Assembly (NCBI GenBank): GCA_964403795.1
Contig: CAYOHP010000155.1
Coordinates: 1 to 15,051 of the forward strand
From: CAYOHP01 sp964403795 [NCBI: uncultured bacterium]
GTDB taxonomy: Bacteria > Muiribacteriota > UBA6191 > CAZXTJ01
DNA length: 15,051 bases
Direction: 5' to 3'
Numbering within the stretch: the first letter of the stretch is position 1; every line of letters begins with the position of its first letter. Under the pieces are notes generated by a model. It was not told the DNA's origin, did no database searches, and worked only from the letters and a program-made list of their open reading frames with translations. Shown here piece after piece: positions 6,601-12,082 of this stretch. The position numbers and the translations under genes were made by a program.

Positions 6601-7442
6601 TCGGTGTGGAAGATCTGCATCCGGGCGTGCTCGTCGACCGTGACCTGGGCCATGATCGGGAGGCGCTTGCCGGCCGCCTCCATGGCGTCGAGCGCACCCC
6701 GGACCCCGGCCTTGACCTCGAGCTGGTCCTGCTGGGTCTCGAAGAGGATCACGTCGGCGCCGCCGTCGATCAGGCCCGAGACCTGGATCCGGAAGTTCTC
6801 CCGGATCTCGGCGAAGGTGGCGGTGCGGAGATCGGCGCGGGTCTTCGAGATGACCCGGTTCGACGGACCGACGCTGCCCAGGACGAAGAGCGGGCGTCCG
6901 TCGTACCCGGGCTCGGCGCGGTACTCCGCGATCGCCTCGCGTCCCAGGGTCGCGGCCCGCTTGGAGAGGTGGTACGCCATGCTCCTGTGGTCGAGCCAGC
7001 GGATGTCGAGGCCCTCGGGATCCGCGGGGAAAGCCGAGGGGTCGAGCTTCTTGAAGTCGTACTCCTCCATGCGGAAGGGCGTGGCCCCGAAGGTGTTGGT
7101 CTCGATGCAGTGGGCGCCGGCCCGCAGGTAGGCGAGGTGGATGCCCTTCTGGTCCCCGGGCCGGGAGAAGACCAGCAGGTCCGAGAGCATCCGGAAGGCG
7201 GCACCGCCGAAGTCGGCGTCGGTGAGGTCGAGCCCCTGGACCATGGTCCCGGTGGCGCCGTCCAGGACCAGGATCATCTCCCGGAGCGCCTCCAGGAACC
7301 CGGGTCCCTGGGCGGGAGGCGGGCCCCCGACCTTCTTGGGGCCCGGGGTGCGGACGGTCCGGCGGGTGCGGGAAGTGCTCGGAGCCCGCTTCGTGGTCTG
7401 GCTGCCGGTCTGGCTGGTCTTCTTCGTCATGGCGATCGCCAT
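3684..7442 (-). CDS. metH: Cobalamin-dependent methionine synthase
   Basis: A 1252-residue cytosolic enzyme that moves the methyl group of 5-methyltetrahydrofolate through cobalamin to homocysteine. All four modules are present. The homocysteine domain spans about 50-385, with DGATGTMVQ at 61-69 and zinc ligands Cys301, Cys367 and Cys368 in NCSIGP and GGCCGT. The pterin domain spans about 410-690, with IGERLNVRGS at 416-425. The cap and B12 domain spans about 710-960, with DVHSIG at 834-839 and axial His836. The reactivation domain spans about 1000-1252, with R1196-x3-GY in RFSPGY. The reactivation domain is the most diverged part, but the Arg-x3-Gly-Tyr motif is kept. Residues 1-45 are an unusual basic Thr/Ser/Lys/Arg/Pro-rich extension. 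No later start could remove it, since the next Met (56) lies inside the first strand. ATG at 7442 or 7430 are both possible: GAGAAGG directly abuts the first and is 12 nt from the second. The 3' end overlaps the hydrolase gene. Confidence 0.95.
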   Translation of the reverse strand: MAIAMTKKTSQTGSQTTKRAPSTSRTRRTVRTPGPKKVGGPPPAQGPGFLEALREMILVLDGATGTMVQGLDLTDADFGGAAFRMLSDLLVFSRPGDQKGIHLAYLRAGAHCIETNTFGATPFRMEEYDFKKLDPSAFPADPEGLDIRWLDHRSMAYHLSKRAATLGREAIAEYRAEPGYDGRPLFVLGSVGPSNRVISKTRADLRTATFAEIRENFRIQVSGLIDGGADVILFETQQDQLEVKAGVRGALDAMEAAGKRLPIMAQVTVDEHARMQIFHTDVHAALVTLQGIGIDVFGINCSIGPDLMEKAVERIARHSRLPVSVIPNAGLPVAEAGRTVFRLEPEEFTRILVGLVDRYGIDVVGGCCGTRPDHIRLLADAMRSRKPRPRTVDDGLWVSGPQNAISVDSSRTLFMIGERLNVRGSAKVKKAVESGGAMDLDALGEVVEEQARGLGLGVLDVCMDSNLVDTGATLSTVIRELTDDFPAAMCIDSFDVDAIRTSIDFYPGRPIVNSISLEEVEPGVPKVDAVISATRHHDPVYIALCTGPRGPGATAAEKLELATAILERARDKWGVPPSRVLVDVNVFPVGSESDETTNFATATLDAVRVVKQRFPDTRTTLGVGNLTTGLAKKPYMRKVLLSVFLDEARKAGLDAAILNPEHYVFVDTLDPHDVALGRKVILERDLDAFAELESIAAAKSGRKEERRSSYDDLPIERAVCEKIKDGFKERVTGTIEIEGFTYTYQDRIVAQVAEAIRVLEPLDFINRFLMRAMQELGDAFGRGDASLPHLLKAADVMKHAMGFLESFMRFKSGADVHEGISYKGTVVLGTVFQDVHSIGKDLAKTLFENYGYRVIDTGVQTPLQDYVDLAREHRATAIGASALLVQTSNHMITLSKLMLEQGLGDLPLLIGGAPVNLRHAGYVAMAGGEDPGTMRDNVFYCPSAMDGVNVLNRLSGADGHQLRGENRDKLRRQFERAERRAAEERELLERLPRREVGFGGYDLDLARAFAPLKVNLSLGELAKRLDKKTLFGLNWRFGGESARERRGDDTERMERLLAEWLDRAGRREWIVPAGVMALYRCQAEGDELSIRCPVDPSQELGRIAWDVVLGRDRTDKFSPAQFFRNRSHGRLDLVGLQISGAGARVEGAVQALKAAGDSEGAHYLQGLADRVAEDLAEELHRRLRELAGVPPGQGQRFSPGYASLSDPGSNALLAKLLEAHKQLGVTLTDAGQFHPTSTTAAVVCFHPEAAWQ
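7429..7442. repeat. 14-bp perfect palindrome at metH start codons
   Basis: ATGGCGATCGCCAT is its own inverse complement and contains GCGATCGC. It spans both candidate metH start codons, at 7442 and 7430, so an ATG sits at each end, one per strand. In the mRNA it could fold only poorly because there is no loop; as DNA it could be an operator. It also encodes the unexceptional residues MAIA, so chance is possible. Confidence 0.4.
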
Positions 7443-7449
7443 CCTTCTC

Positions 7450-7496
7450 GCGACGGGATTCGAGCCCGCCGCTCCCCCGGGATTCGAGCCCGGAGG
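7450..7496 (-). promoter_or_regulatory. Tandem hairpins with identical loops in metH leader
   Basis: Two 23-nt hairpins, at 7450-7472 and 7474-7496, are separated by one base. On the metH-sense strand both have the 7-nt loop CTCGAAT closed by three G-C pairs. The outer stems differ: GCGGCGGG pairs with CCCGTCGC in the proximal copy, and CCTCCGGG with CCCGGGGG in the distal copy, 8 bp each. Each contains one G-U wobble in metH sense, which would be an A-C mismatch on the opposite strand, so the fold favours the metH mRNA. The proximal hairpin ends directly before the GAGAAGG ribosome binding site. The stem plus loop resembles a tRNA T-arm, but no other tRNA arms are present. It matches no riboswitch class I can recognise. 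A role in metH expression is inferred. Confidence 0.55.
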
Positions 7497-7558
7497 TCCA
7501 GGTGCCCACCGTCCCGTCGAGGGTCCCTGAGGATCCGATCCCGGGCGGGGGCCGGGGC

Positions 7559-7564
7559 ATCGTA
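7559..7564 (-). promoter_or_regulatory. Possible -10 box for metH
   Basis: The minus strand reads TACGAT in the 139-nt gap between the DAHP synthase stop and the metH start. Transcription from it would begin near 7552 and give a leader of about 110 nt that includes both hairpins. No -35 hexamer is clear. An ATG overlaps the box but opens only a non-coding frame that runs across metH. Readthrough from the upstream unit is an equally plausible source of the metH message. Confidence 0.25.
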
Positions 7565-7581
7565 CCCGATGCGCCGAGGCG

Positions 7582-8985
7582 TCAGGCGTCCCGGATGGAC
7601 TTCAGGGTCTCCACGATCATGAAGGCGAGCTCGAGGGACTGGGTCCCGTTCAGGCGCGGGTCGCAATGGGTCAGGTAGCGGTCCGAGAGGCCGGCCTCGG
7701 AGATGTCCTGGCCGCCGCCCACGCACTCGGTGACATCCCGTCCCGTCATCTCGAAGTGGACGCCGCCCGGGACGGTCCCCTCGGCGCGGTGGACCTCGAA
7801 GAAGCCGCGCACCTCGTCGAGGATGCGCTCCACGTGGCGGGTCTTGAAGCCGGTGGAGCTGGTGAAGGTATTGCCGTGCATCGGATCGCAGGCCCAGACC
7901 ACGTTCCGGCCCGCCTGCTTCACCGCCCGCACCAGCGGAGGGAGGGTCTCCCGCACCTTCTCGGCGCCCATCCGGGCGATCAGGGTGAGGCGGCCCGGCA
8001 GGTTCTCGGGGTCGAGGGCGTCGATCAGACGGAGCAGGTCGTCCCCGGTCATCGAGGGCCCGCACTTCAGGCCGATGGGATTGGCGATGCCGCGCATGTA
8101 CTCGACGTGGGCGCCCTCGGGTCGGCGGGTGCGCTCCCCGATCCAGAGCATGTGGGCGCTCACGTCGTACCAGCGACCGGTCAGGGAGTCCACCCGGGTC
8201 AGGGCCTCCTCGTACTCGAGCAGCAGCGCCTCGTGGGAGGTGTAGAGCTCGATCTCCCGGAGCTGCGGGGTGGTCTCCGAGGTGATGCCGCAGGCCTCCA
8301 TGAACCGGAGCGTGTCCTCGAGCCGCTCGGCCAGGGCCCGGTAGCGCTCCCCCTGGGGGCTCCTGGCCACGAAGTCCAGGTTCCATCGCTGGACCTGGTG
8401 GAGGTCGGCGAAGCCGCCGGAGGCGAAGGCCCTGAGCAGGTTGAGGGTCGAGGCCGACTGGCTGTAGGCGCGGATCATGCGCTCGGGATCGGGAGTGCGG
8501 GCCTCGAGGGTCGGCTCGATCCCGTTGATGATGTCCCCCCGGTAGATGGGGAGTTCCCGGCCGTCGATCGTCTCGGTGGGTCTGGTCCTCGGCTTGGCGA
8601 ACTGTCCGGCCACCCGGCCCACCTTGACCACCGGACACTGGGCCCCGAAGGTGAGGATGGCGGCCATCTGCAGGAGCACCTTGAGGGTGTCGCGGATCGA
8701 ATCGGCCGCCAGCTCGGCGAAGCTCTCGGCGCAGTCGCCCCCCTGGAGCAGGAAGGCCCGGCCGGCACCCACGTCGGCCAGGCGTCGCATCAAGGCCCGC
8801 GCCTCCCCGGCGAACACCAGGGGAGGATTCGACGCCAGGCGCCCCAGGGCGGCCTTCAGGCGGACCGGATCCGGCCACTCGGGCTGCTGCTCGATGGGAT
8901 GGGCCCGCCAGCTGGACGGCGACCAGCCTTCCACCGCGCCCAGGTGGCCGGCCACCAGATCCTTGGCGGGACGACGGCTCGTCAT
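7582..8985 (-). CDS. aroG: Class II 3-deoxy-D-arabino-heptulosonate 7-phosphate synthase
   Basis: A 467-residue cytosolic enzyme that joins phosphoenolpyruvate and erythrose 4-phosphate in the first step of the shikimate pathway. Sequence and length are those of the plant/Mycobacterium class II family. QGGDCAESF at 81-89 has metal ligand Cys85, and [13 protein letters not shown] at 121-133 binds substrate. GERTR lies at 283-287 and GLKCGPSM at 305-312. DPMHGNT at 367-373 holds His370, FEMTG at 411-415 holds Glu412, and CDPRLN at 441-446 holds Asp442. All four metal-ligand positions are present. The ATG at 8985 overlaps the stop of the upstream gene as ATGA and has GAGGT 5 nt before it. The N-terminal segment before the barrel is short, about 50 residues, and whether it supports feedback regulation cannot be judged. 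metH follows after 139 nt on the same strand. Confidence 0.95.
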   Translation of the reverse strand: MTSRRPAKDLVAGHLGAVEGWSPSSWRAHPIEQQPEWPDPVRLKAALGRLASNPPLVFAGEARALMRRLADVGAGRAFLLQGGDCAESFAELAADSIRDTLKVLLQMAAILTFGAQCPVVKVGRVAGQFAKPRTRPTETIDGRELPIYRGDIINGIEPTLEARTPDPERMIRAYSQSASTLNLLRAFASGGFADLHQVQRWNLDFVARSPQGERYRALAERLEDTLRFMEACGITSETTPQLREIELYTSHEALLLEYEEALTRVDSLTGRWYDVSAHMLWIGERTRRPEGAHVEYMRGIANPIGLKCGPSMTGDDLLRLIDALDPENLPGRLTLIARMGAEKVRETLPPLVRAVKQAGRNVVWACDPMHGNTFTSSTGFKTRHVERILDEVRGFFEVHRAEGTVPGGVHFEMTGRDVTECVGGGQDISEAGLSDRYLTHCDPRLNGTQSLELAFMIVETLKSIRDA

Positions 8986-9581
8986 GGGGACCTCGGGGCC
9001 ATGGGCGGAGGAGCGAACAAGGGGGACCAGCCTTCGGGGTCGGGACGGGACAGGAGCGACGGAGCGGACCAGAGCCCGGGCGCCGGAGGCGGCGGCTCGG
9101 GGCGGACGGGAGCCGTGGGAGCGACCCGGGACCGATCGGCCCTCTCCCGGGTGACGGCGATCCGGCGGTCCAGCCGATCGAGCTGGAGCAATGCCTCCTG
9201 GAGGCGGGACCGGCTCTTCCCGGTGCGATGGCTCTCGCCCGCGTCCTCGGAGACCGGGAGAGGAGGGCAGATCCGCGCCATCGCCTCCGCCACCTCCCGG
9301 GGGGCCGACCCGAGAGCCTCCAGCTCGTCCCGGTAGGCCTCGGCGAGCAGGCCGATCCGGCACTCGGGATCAGGCTCGGAGCGCTCCAGGCGCCGTCGCA
9401 CCCGGACCGCGGCCTCGCCCCGGGTGCTCGGCGGCCGGGTGCCCGGCTCGAGCGCCATGACCAGGGGTCGGGTCCAGTCCCCGGGCAAGAGCGGCTCCTC
9501 CAGGAGGCCCGGGTGGGCCGGGCCCGAGGCTGCGACCAGGAGCAGCCCGAGGGCGAGGTGGCACGGGACGCGGGGAGACAT
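8982..9581 (-). CDS. Secreted proline-rich protein of unknown function
   Basis: A 199-residue protein not recognised as any family. Residues 1-22 form a Sec signal peptide ([15 protein letters not shown]), so it should be exported. The middle, about 50-150, is charged and likely helical, with two cysteines, in [19 protein letters not shown] and ARICPPLP, plus a basic helix [23 protein letters not shown] that could be a short coiled coil. The last 45 residues are rich in Pro, Ala and Ser ([21 protein letters not shown]) and probably unstructured. The stop overlaps the DAHP synthase start as ATGA, so translation of the two is probably coupled. The start is the ATG opening the signal peptide. 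It has no Shine-Dalgarno site but has a TAGAAT box 8 nt upstream. Confidence 0.75.
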   Translation of the reverse strand: MSPRVPCHLALGLLLVAASGPAHPGLLEEPLLPGDWTRPLVMALEPGTRPPSTRGEAAVRVRRRLERSEPDPECRIGLLAEAYRDELEALGSAPREVAEAMARICPPLPVSEDAGESHRTGKSRSRLQEALLQLDRLDRRIAVTRERADRSRVAPTAPVRPEPPPPAPGLWSAPSLLSRPDPEGWSPLFAPPPMAPRSP

Positions 9582-9589
9582 CGAGGGCG

Positions 9590-9595
9590 ATTCTA
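9590..9595 (-). promoter_or_regulatory. Candidate -10 box for the secreted protein-DAHP synthase unit
   Basis: The minus strand reads TAGAAT, one base from the TATAAT consensus, followed by 8 nt and the ATG. It is the most AT-rich spot nearby. A transcript from here would have a leader of zero to two bases. No -35 hexamer is seen. It lies in the 116-nt gap shared with the divergent BamE-like gene. Confidence 0.45.
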
Positions 9596-9685
9596 GTCGA
9601 ATTGGCCGGCCCAGGCTCTCCGAGCCGGCCGGGGAAAGGCGGACCCTCCCTCATCCCGACTCCGGGCCCGACCGACATGGGTAGC

Positions 9686-9691
9686 GAGGAG
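9686..9691 (+). promoter_or_regulatory. Ribosome binding site of the 9698 gene
   Basis: GAGGAG lies 6 nt before the ATG at 9698. This decides the start against two in-frame upstream ATGs, at 9602 and 9677, which lack such a site and would add a proline/glycine-rich stretch ahead of the signal peptide. Confidence 0.75.
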
Positions 9692-9697
9692 CCGAGC

Positions 9698-10480
9698 ATG
9701 CCCCCACGCGCCCGTCCGAACCCCTGGGAGCCGTGCCGCCGCCCCGGCAGGCCCCGGACGATCCTGGCCCTGGCCCTGGCGTGCGCCGGCGAGGCCGTGG
9801 CGATCTCCCCCTGGGGCGGGCCCGATCTCTCCTACGCCCCCGATCCGCGGACCGCACCGGGCTGGACCGACCAGGCGATGGCCCGCGTCTGGACCCGGGT
9901 GGTGGCCTTCGAAGCGGGGGAGGACGGACCGGCGATGGTGGTGCCGGCCGAGCCCGAGGAGGGTCCCCGGCTGCAGGTCGGGAGGCGCCTCGGGATCTAC
10001 TACCGCACCGGGGACGGGCGCCAGGGCCTGGCAGGCCACGGCACGGTGGCCACCGTGGATCGGGAGGCCGGGATGGCCCGCGTCCCGGTCCGCCTGGCCC
10101 ACGCCATGACCTTCCATGAGCACGATCCGTGGAAGGGCTGGCAGGCGCGGGTCTCGTTCCGCCCCGGCTACGAGCCGGACCGGATCGCCTACTTCGCCTC
10201 GCCCGAGAACCTGACGGCCCTCGAGCCGGAGGACTGGGAAGCCGTCCTGGCAGGGCGGGTCTACCGGGGCATGGCGGCACGGGAGGTGCTCCGCTCCTGG
10301 GGGGCGCCCGCGGCCCGGGGGGCGCACGACTTCGCCCACGGTCGCCAGGAGCAGTGGGTGTACCAGGTCGATGCCCTGCGCCGGGCCTACGTCTACCTCG
10401 ACGTCGCCACCGCCAGGGTCACCGGCTGGCACCAGGGAGGGCTGGCCAGGTACGCCCCCGGCGGGATCGCCGCCAGGTAG
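9698..10480 (+). CDS. Exported protein with BamE/SmpA-like C-terminal motif
   Basis: A 260-residue protein. A basic N-region, RRPGRPR at 14-20, leads into a hydrophobic stretch, TILALALACAGEAVA, at 21-35, consistent with a signal peptide. A cysteine at 29 is not in a good lipobox. The central part, about 60-170, looks beta-rich and is not recognised. Residues 188-247 follow the SmpA/OmlA pattern seen in BamE and relatives: GMAAREVLRSWGAP at 191-204, then QEQWVYQVD at 217-225 and a final strand pair, YVYLDVATARVTGWHQ, at 231-246. In that fold a short helix pair packs on a three-stranded sheet. True BamE is about half this length and is a lipoprotein, so this is a relative or a domain reuse, not a BamE orthologue. 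A hairpin follows the stop. Confidence 0.75.
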   Translation: MPPRARPNPWEPCRRPGRPRTILALALACAGEAVAISPWGGPDLSYAPDPRTAPGWTDQAMARVWTRVVAFEAGEDGPAMVVPAEPEEGPRLQVGRRLGIYYRTGDGRQGLAGHGTVATVDREAGMARVPVRLAHAMTFHEHDPWKGWQARVSFRPGYEPDRIAYFASPENLTALEPEDWEAVLAGRVYRGMAAREVLRSWGAPAARGAHDFAHGRQEQWVYQVDALRRAYVYLDVATARVTGWHQGGLARYAPGGIAAR

Positions 10481-10500
10481 CGGTTCCCCCTACGGAACCG
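10481..10500 (+). terminator. Hairpin directly after the 9698 gene stop
   Basis: CGGTTCC at 10481-10487 pairs with GGAACCG at 10494-10500 around a 6-nt loop CCCTAC. It begins on the base after the TAG stop. No T-run follows (TCCCCCGTCC), so termination would be of the non-canonical type or Rho-assisted. It separates two plus-strand envelope genes that are 45 nt apart. Confidence 0.5.
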
Positions 10501-10525
10501 TCCCCCGTCCGCCGAATTCCGTAGT

Positions 10526-11185
10526 GTGGAGCCACGCTCTCGTCCTGCACTCTTGATCCTCCCGGCCACCCGGCGTCCTCGTCGATCCCGCCTCCTGGGA
10601 GCCCTCCTGCTGCTGCTCTCGGCGAGCCTTCCCGGCCGCGCCGAGAACCGGATCGAAGGCCTCTCGGTGGGCAGCGGCGGCGGCATCGGGGGAAGCCTCA
10701 CTCCCGACCTGATCGAGCTCGACGTGGCCTCCAAGGGGGCCGTGGGCTTCCGCCAGACCGAACTCGGGGATCGCGACACCCACGAGGTCTACCTGCGCTG
10801 GCTCCAGCGCGAGGACGTCTCGCCCGTCGACCCGAGGGACAAGCGCTCGGCCTCGAAGGGAACCTTGGCCGAGCGGCAGGGAATCCACCTCGGGCTCTCC
10901 GGGATCGAGGTGGACGGCACCCGGGGAGGATCCCAGAGCCTGCGCATGGGCATCTTCAAGTACCAGCGCCTGAACGAGGCGCTCATGGGGATCGCCGAGT
11001 TCGACTACCAGACCGGGACCTTCGGGGGCGACGCGGCGGGACGCCAGAACAAGGGTGGCGTGGCCGGGCGCCTGGGGACCCGGTACAAGATCTCGGATTC
11101 GTTCTACGCCATCGGCGAGTTCTCCACCTCGCCCGGCGCGGGCAGCAGCCTCTCGCCCCAGATCCGGGTCGGCGCTTCGTTCTGA
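10526..11185 (+). CDS. Putative small outer-membrane beta-barrel protein
   Basis: Up to 219 residues with no recognised family. After a basic N-region, RRPRRSRLL at 16-24, comes a hydrophobic core ending PGRA, so a signal peptide is cut near residue 39. The mature part begins with Gly-rich sequence and continues with alternating polar and non-polar strands, such as HEVYLRWLQR, QGIHLGLSGIEVDG, QSLRMGIFKYQR, MGIAEFDYQTGTF, GGVAGRLGTRYKI and YAIGEFSTS. It ends in SPQIRVGASF. The terminal Phe, the strand spacing and the absence of a hydrophobic helix fit a small barrel inserted by the BAM complex, but this is inferred. The start is uncertain: the GTG at 10526 gives the longest plausible signal peptide, while a TTG at 10553 would remove nine residues. 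Neither has a Shine-Dalgarno site. Confidence 0.65.
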   Translation: MEPRSRPALLILPATRRPRRSRLLGALLLLLSASLPGRAENRIEGLSVGSGGGIGGSLTPDLIELDVASKGAVGFRQTELGDRDTHEVYLRWLQREDVSPVDPRDKRSASKGTLAERQGIHLGLSGIEVDGTRGGSQSLRMGIFKYQRLNEALMGIAEFDYQTGTFGGDAAGRQNKGGVAGRLGTRYKISDSFYAIGEFSTSPGAGSSLSPQIRVGASF

Positions 11186-11213
11186 CCGCCCTGGGCCGAG
11201 TTCCTAGGCGGTC
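11184..11213. terminator. Inverted repeat over convergent stop codons
   Basis: GACCGCC at 11184-11190 is the inverse complement of GGCGGTC at 11207-11213, with a 16-nt loop. The stem starts inside the stop codon of the barrel gene, and the loop ends with the stop codon of the HEAT-repeat gene. There is no T-run. It is read as a bidirectional terminator by analogy with the inverted repeat at 2798-2817. Confidence 0.4.
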
Positions 11214-12016
11214 GGGACGAGACTGGCCAGCGCCTCCTCGGCGGCCTTCCGGACCGACGGGTCCTCGCTGGCGGCCAGCACCCTGAGGCGCGACTCGGCG
11301 AACTTGCCTTCGAAGCGCTTCAAGGCGAAGAGCGCGCTCTTCTGGTCGAGGGGGTCCCGGCTCTCGACCAGCCGGTCCAGGGCCTTCTCGACCACCGGGC
11401 TCGGCGAACCGGCCAGGGCCACCAGGGCGTTGCCGCGTACCCGGCGGTCCGGGTCCTCGAGCAACGGCTCCAGGCGGGCCTCGAAGCCGCGAGGGCGGAG
11501 GGTGCCCAGGGCCTCGGCAGCGTTGGCCCGGACCCGGGATACGGGATCGGCGAGCAGGCCCACGAGCGCCTCCCCCGCCTCGTGGGCGGTCCCGAGCTTG
11601 CCCAGGGCGTCGGCGATCTCGCAGCGGACCCAGCCCTCGTCCTCCTTCTGGAGGGCCGCGAGCAGCTCGCCGACCCGGTGCCTCTCGCGTCGCTCGATCA
11701 GTTCGAGCACCGCGTCCCGCCGTTCCCGGGCGTCGGCGTCGGTCAGACGCTTGCGTCCCGCCGGGGCGATGGGACGGGGAGGGGTCGACCGGTGCACCCC
11801 TAGGAGGTCCATGACCCGCTCCACCCGGGTGGTCAGGACCCGGCGGATCGAATCGGCCCGCAGCTTGACCGAAGGGTCGGGGTCGGCCTCGGCCAGGCGC
11901 AGCACCAGCGGCACCACCCGGAGGTCATGGCTGGTCTCGGCTTCCCGGAGGAAGCGGCGGCGTTCCCCCACGTCCGGCGAGCGGGCCATGCGCTCGAGAT
12001 CCTCGAAGGCCGTCAC
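11204..12016 (-). CDS. HEAT-repeat protein
   Basis: A 270-residue cytoplasmic protein with no signal peptide, made largely of HEAT-type helical pairs. Repeats are visible at about 31-64 (PLVLRLAEADPDPSVKLRAD), 114-141 (LLAALQKEDEGWVRCEIADA), 145-172 (ALVGLLADPVSRVRANAAEA), 176-204 (RLEPLLEDPDRRVRGNALVA), 207-235 and 242-268 (LRVLAASEDPSVRKAAEEAL). Each shows the typical D.d..VR..A turn. A basic linker rich in Pro and Arg at 75-100 separates the first repeat from the rest. Such proteins usually bind other proteins, and nothing here indicates the partner. The start is the GTG at 12016, with GGAG 5 nt upstream; an ATG nine codons later is the alternative. The gene converges with the barrel gene and is divergent from the epimerase gene, with 66 nt between starts. 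Confidence 0.85.
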   Translation of the reverse strand: MTAFEDLERMARSPDVGERRRFLREAETSHDLRVVPLVLRLAEADPDPSVKLRADSIRRVLTTRVERVMDLLGVHRSTPPRPIAPAGRKRLTDADARERRDAVLELIERRERHRVGELLAALQKEDEGWVRCEIADALGKLGTAHEAGEALVGLLADPVSRVRANAAEALGTLRPRGFEARLEPLLEDPDRRVRGNALVALAGSPSPVVEKALDRLVESRDPLDQKSALFALKRFEGKFAESRLRVLAASEDPSVRKAAEEALASLVPTA

Positions 12017-12026
12017 GATGCTCCGA

Positions 12027-12032
12027 AGCCTA
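12027..12032 (-). promoter_or_regulatory. Possible -10 box for the HEAT-repeat gene
   Basis: The minus strand reads TAGGCT, 10 nt before the GTG start. It repeats the GGTAGGCT string found before the DUF4442 gene. A leader of about three bases is predicted. A GGAG lies between box and start, so a short-leader start with partial Shine-Dalgarno pairing is also possible. No -35 hexamer is evident. Confidence 0.3.
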
Positions 12033-12070
12033 CCAGATCGATCCCCGGCGCCCCGGACGGGTCTCGGTGC

Positions 12071-12076
12071 TACTTT
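12071..12076 (+). promoter_or_regulatory. Extended -10 promoter before the epimerase gene
   Basis: TGC followed by TACTTT fits the extended -10 pattern TGnTAnnnT. Six bases (TCGGGC) separate it from the ATG at 12083, and no Shine-Dalgarno site exists in between. The mRNA would begin at or beside the start codon, that is, leaderless. The T-rich run TACTTTT stands out from its GC-rich surroundings. Confidence 0.5.
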
Positions 12077-12082
12077 TCGGGC

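Noticed and set aside
7450-7496. A tRNA gene, because CGGGCTCGAATCCCG resembles a T-arm on the minus strand
   Set aside because: No D-arm, anticodon arm or matching acceptor strand is found upstream, the loop begins with C instead of T, and the unit is duplicated. It is better described as tandem hairpins.
4729-7560. A minus-strand open frame starting at the ATG that overlaps the TACGAT box
   Set aside because: It runs through metH in another frame with low-complexity Arg/Pro/Gly content. It is not a credible leader peptide or gene.
7443-7581. A cobalamin or SAM-type riboswitch before metH
   Set aside because: I could not find a B12-box-like conserved string or a SAM/SAH core. The gap is short and is explained by two hairpins plus a possible promoter. 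A covariance-model scan would decide.
3705-7622. A plus-strand open frame of about 1300 codons antisense to metH
   Set aside because: It has the same shadow effect. The minus-strand metH has all family motifs, while the antisense product is compositionally biased and matches nothing recognisable.
9602-9697. Upstream ATG starts, at 9602 and 9677, for the BamE-like gene
   Set aside because: They lack ribosome binding sites and would bury the signal peptide. GAGGAG at 9686 points to 9698.
11927-12082. An N-terminal extension of the epimerase into the HEAT-repeat gene
   Set aside because: The Rossmann strand begins right at the ATG at 12083 as in the family, and the upstream part is antisense to another gene.
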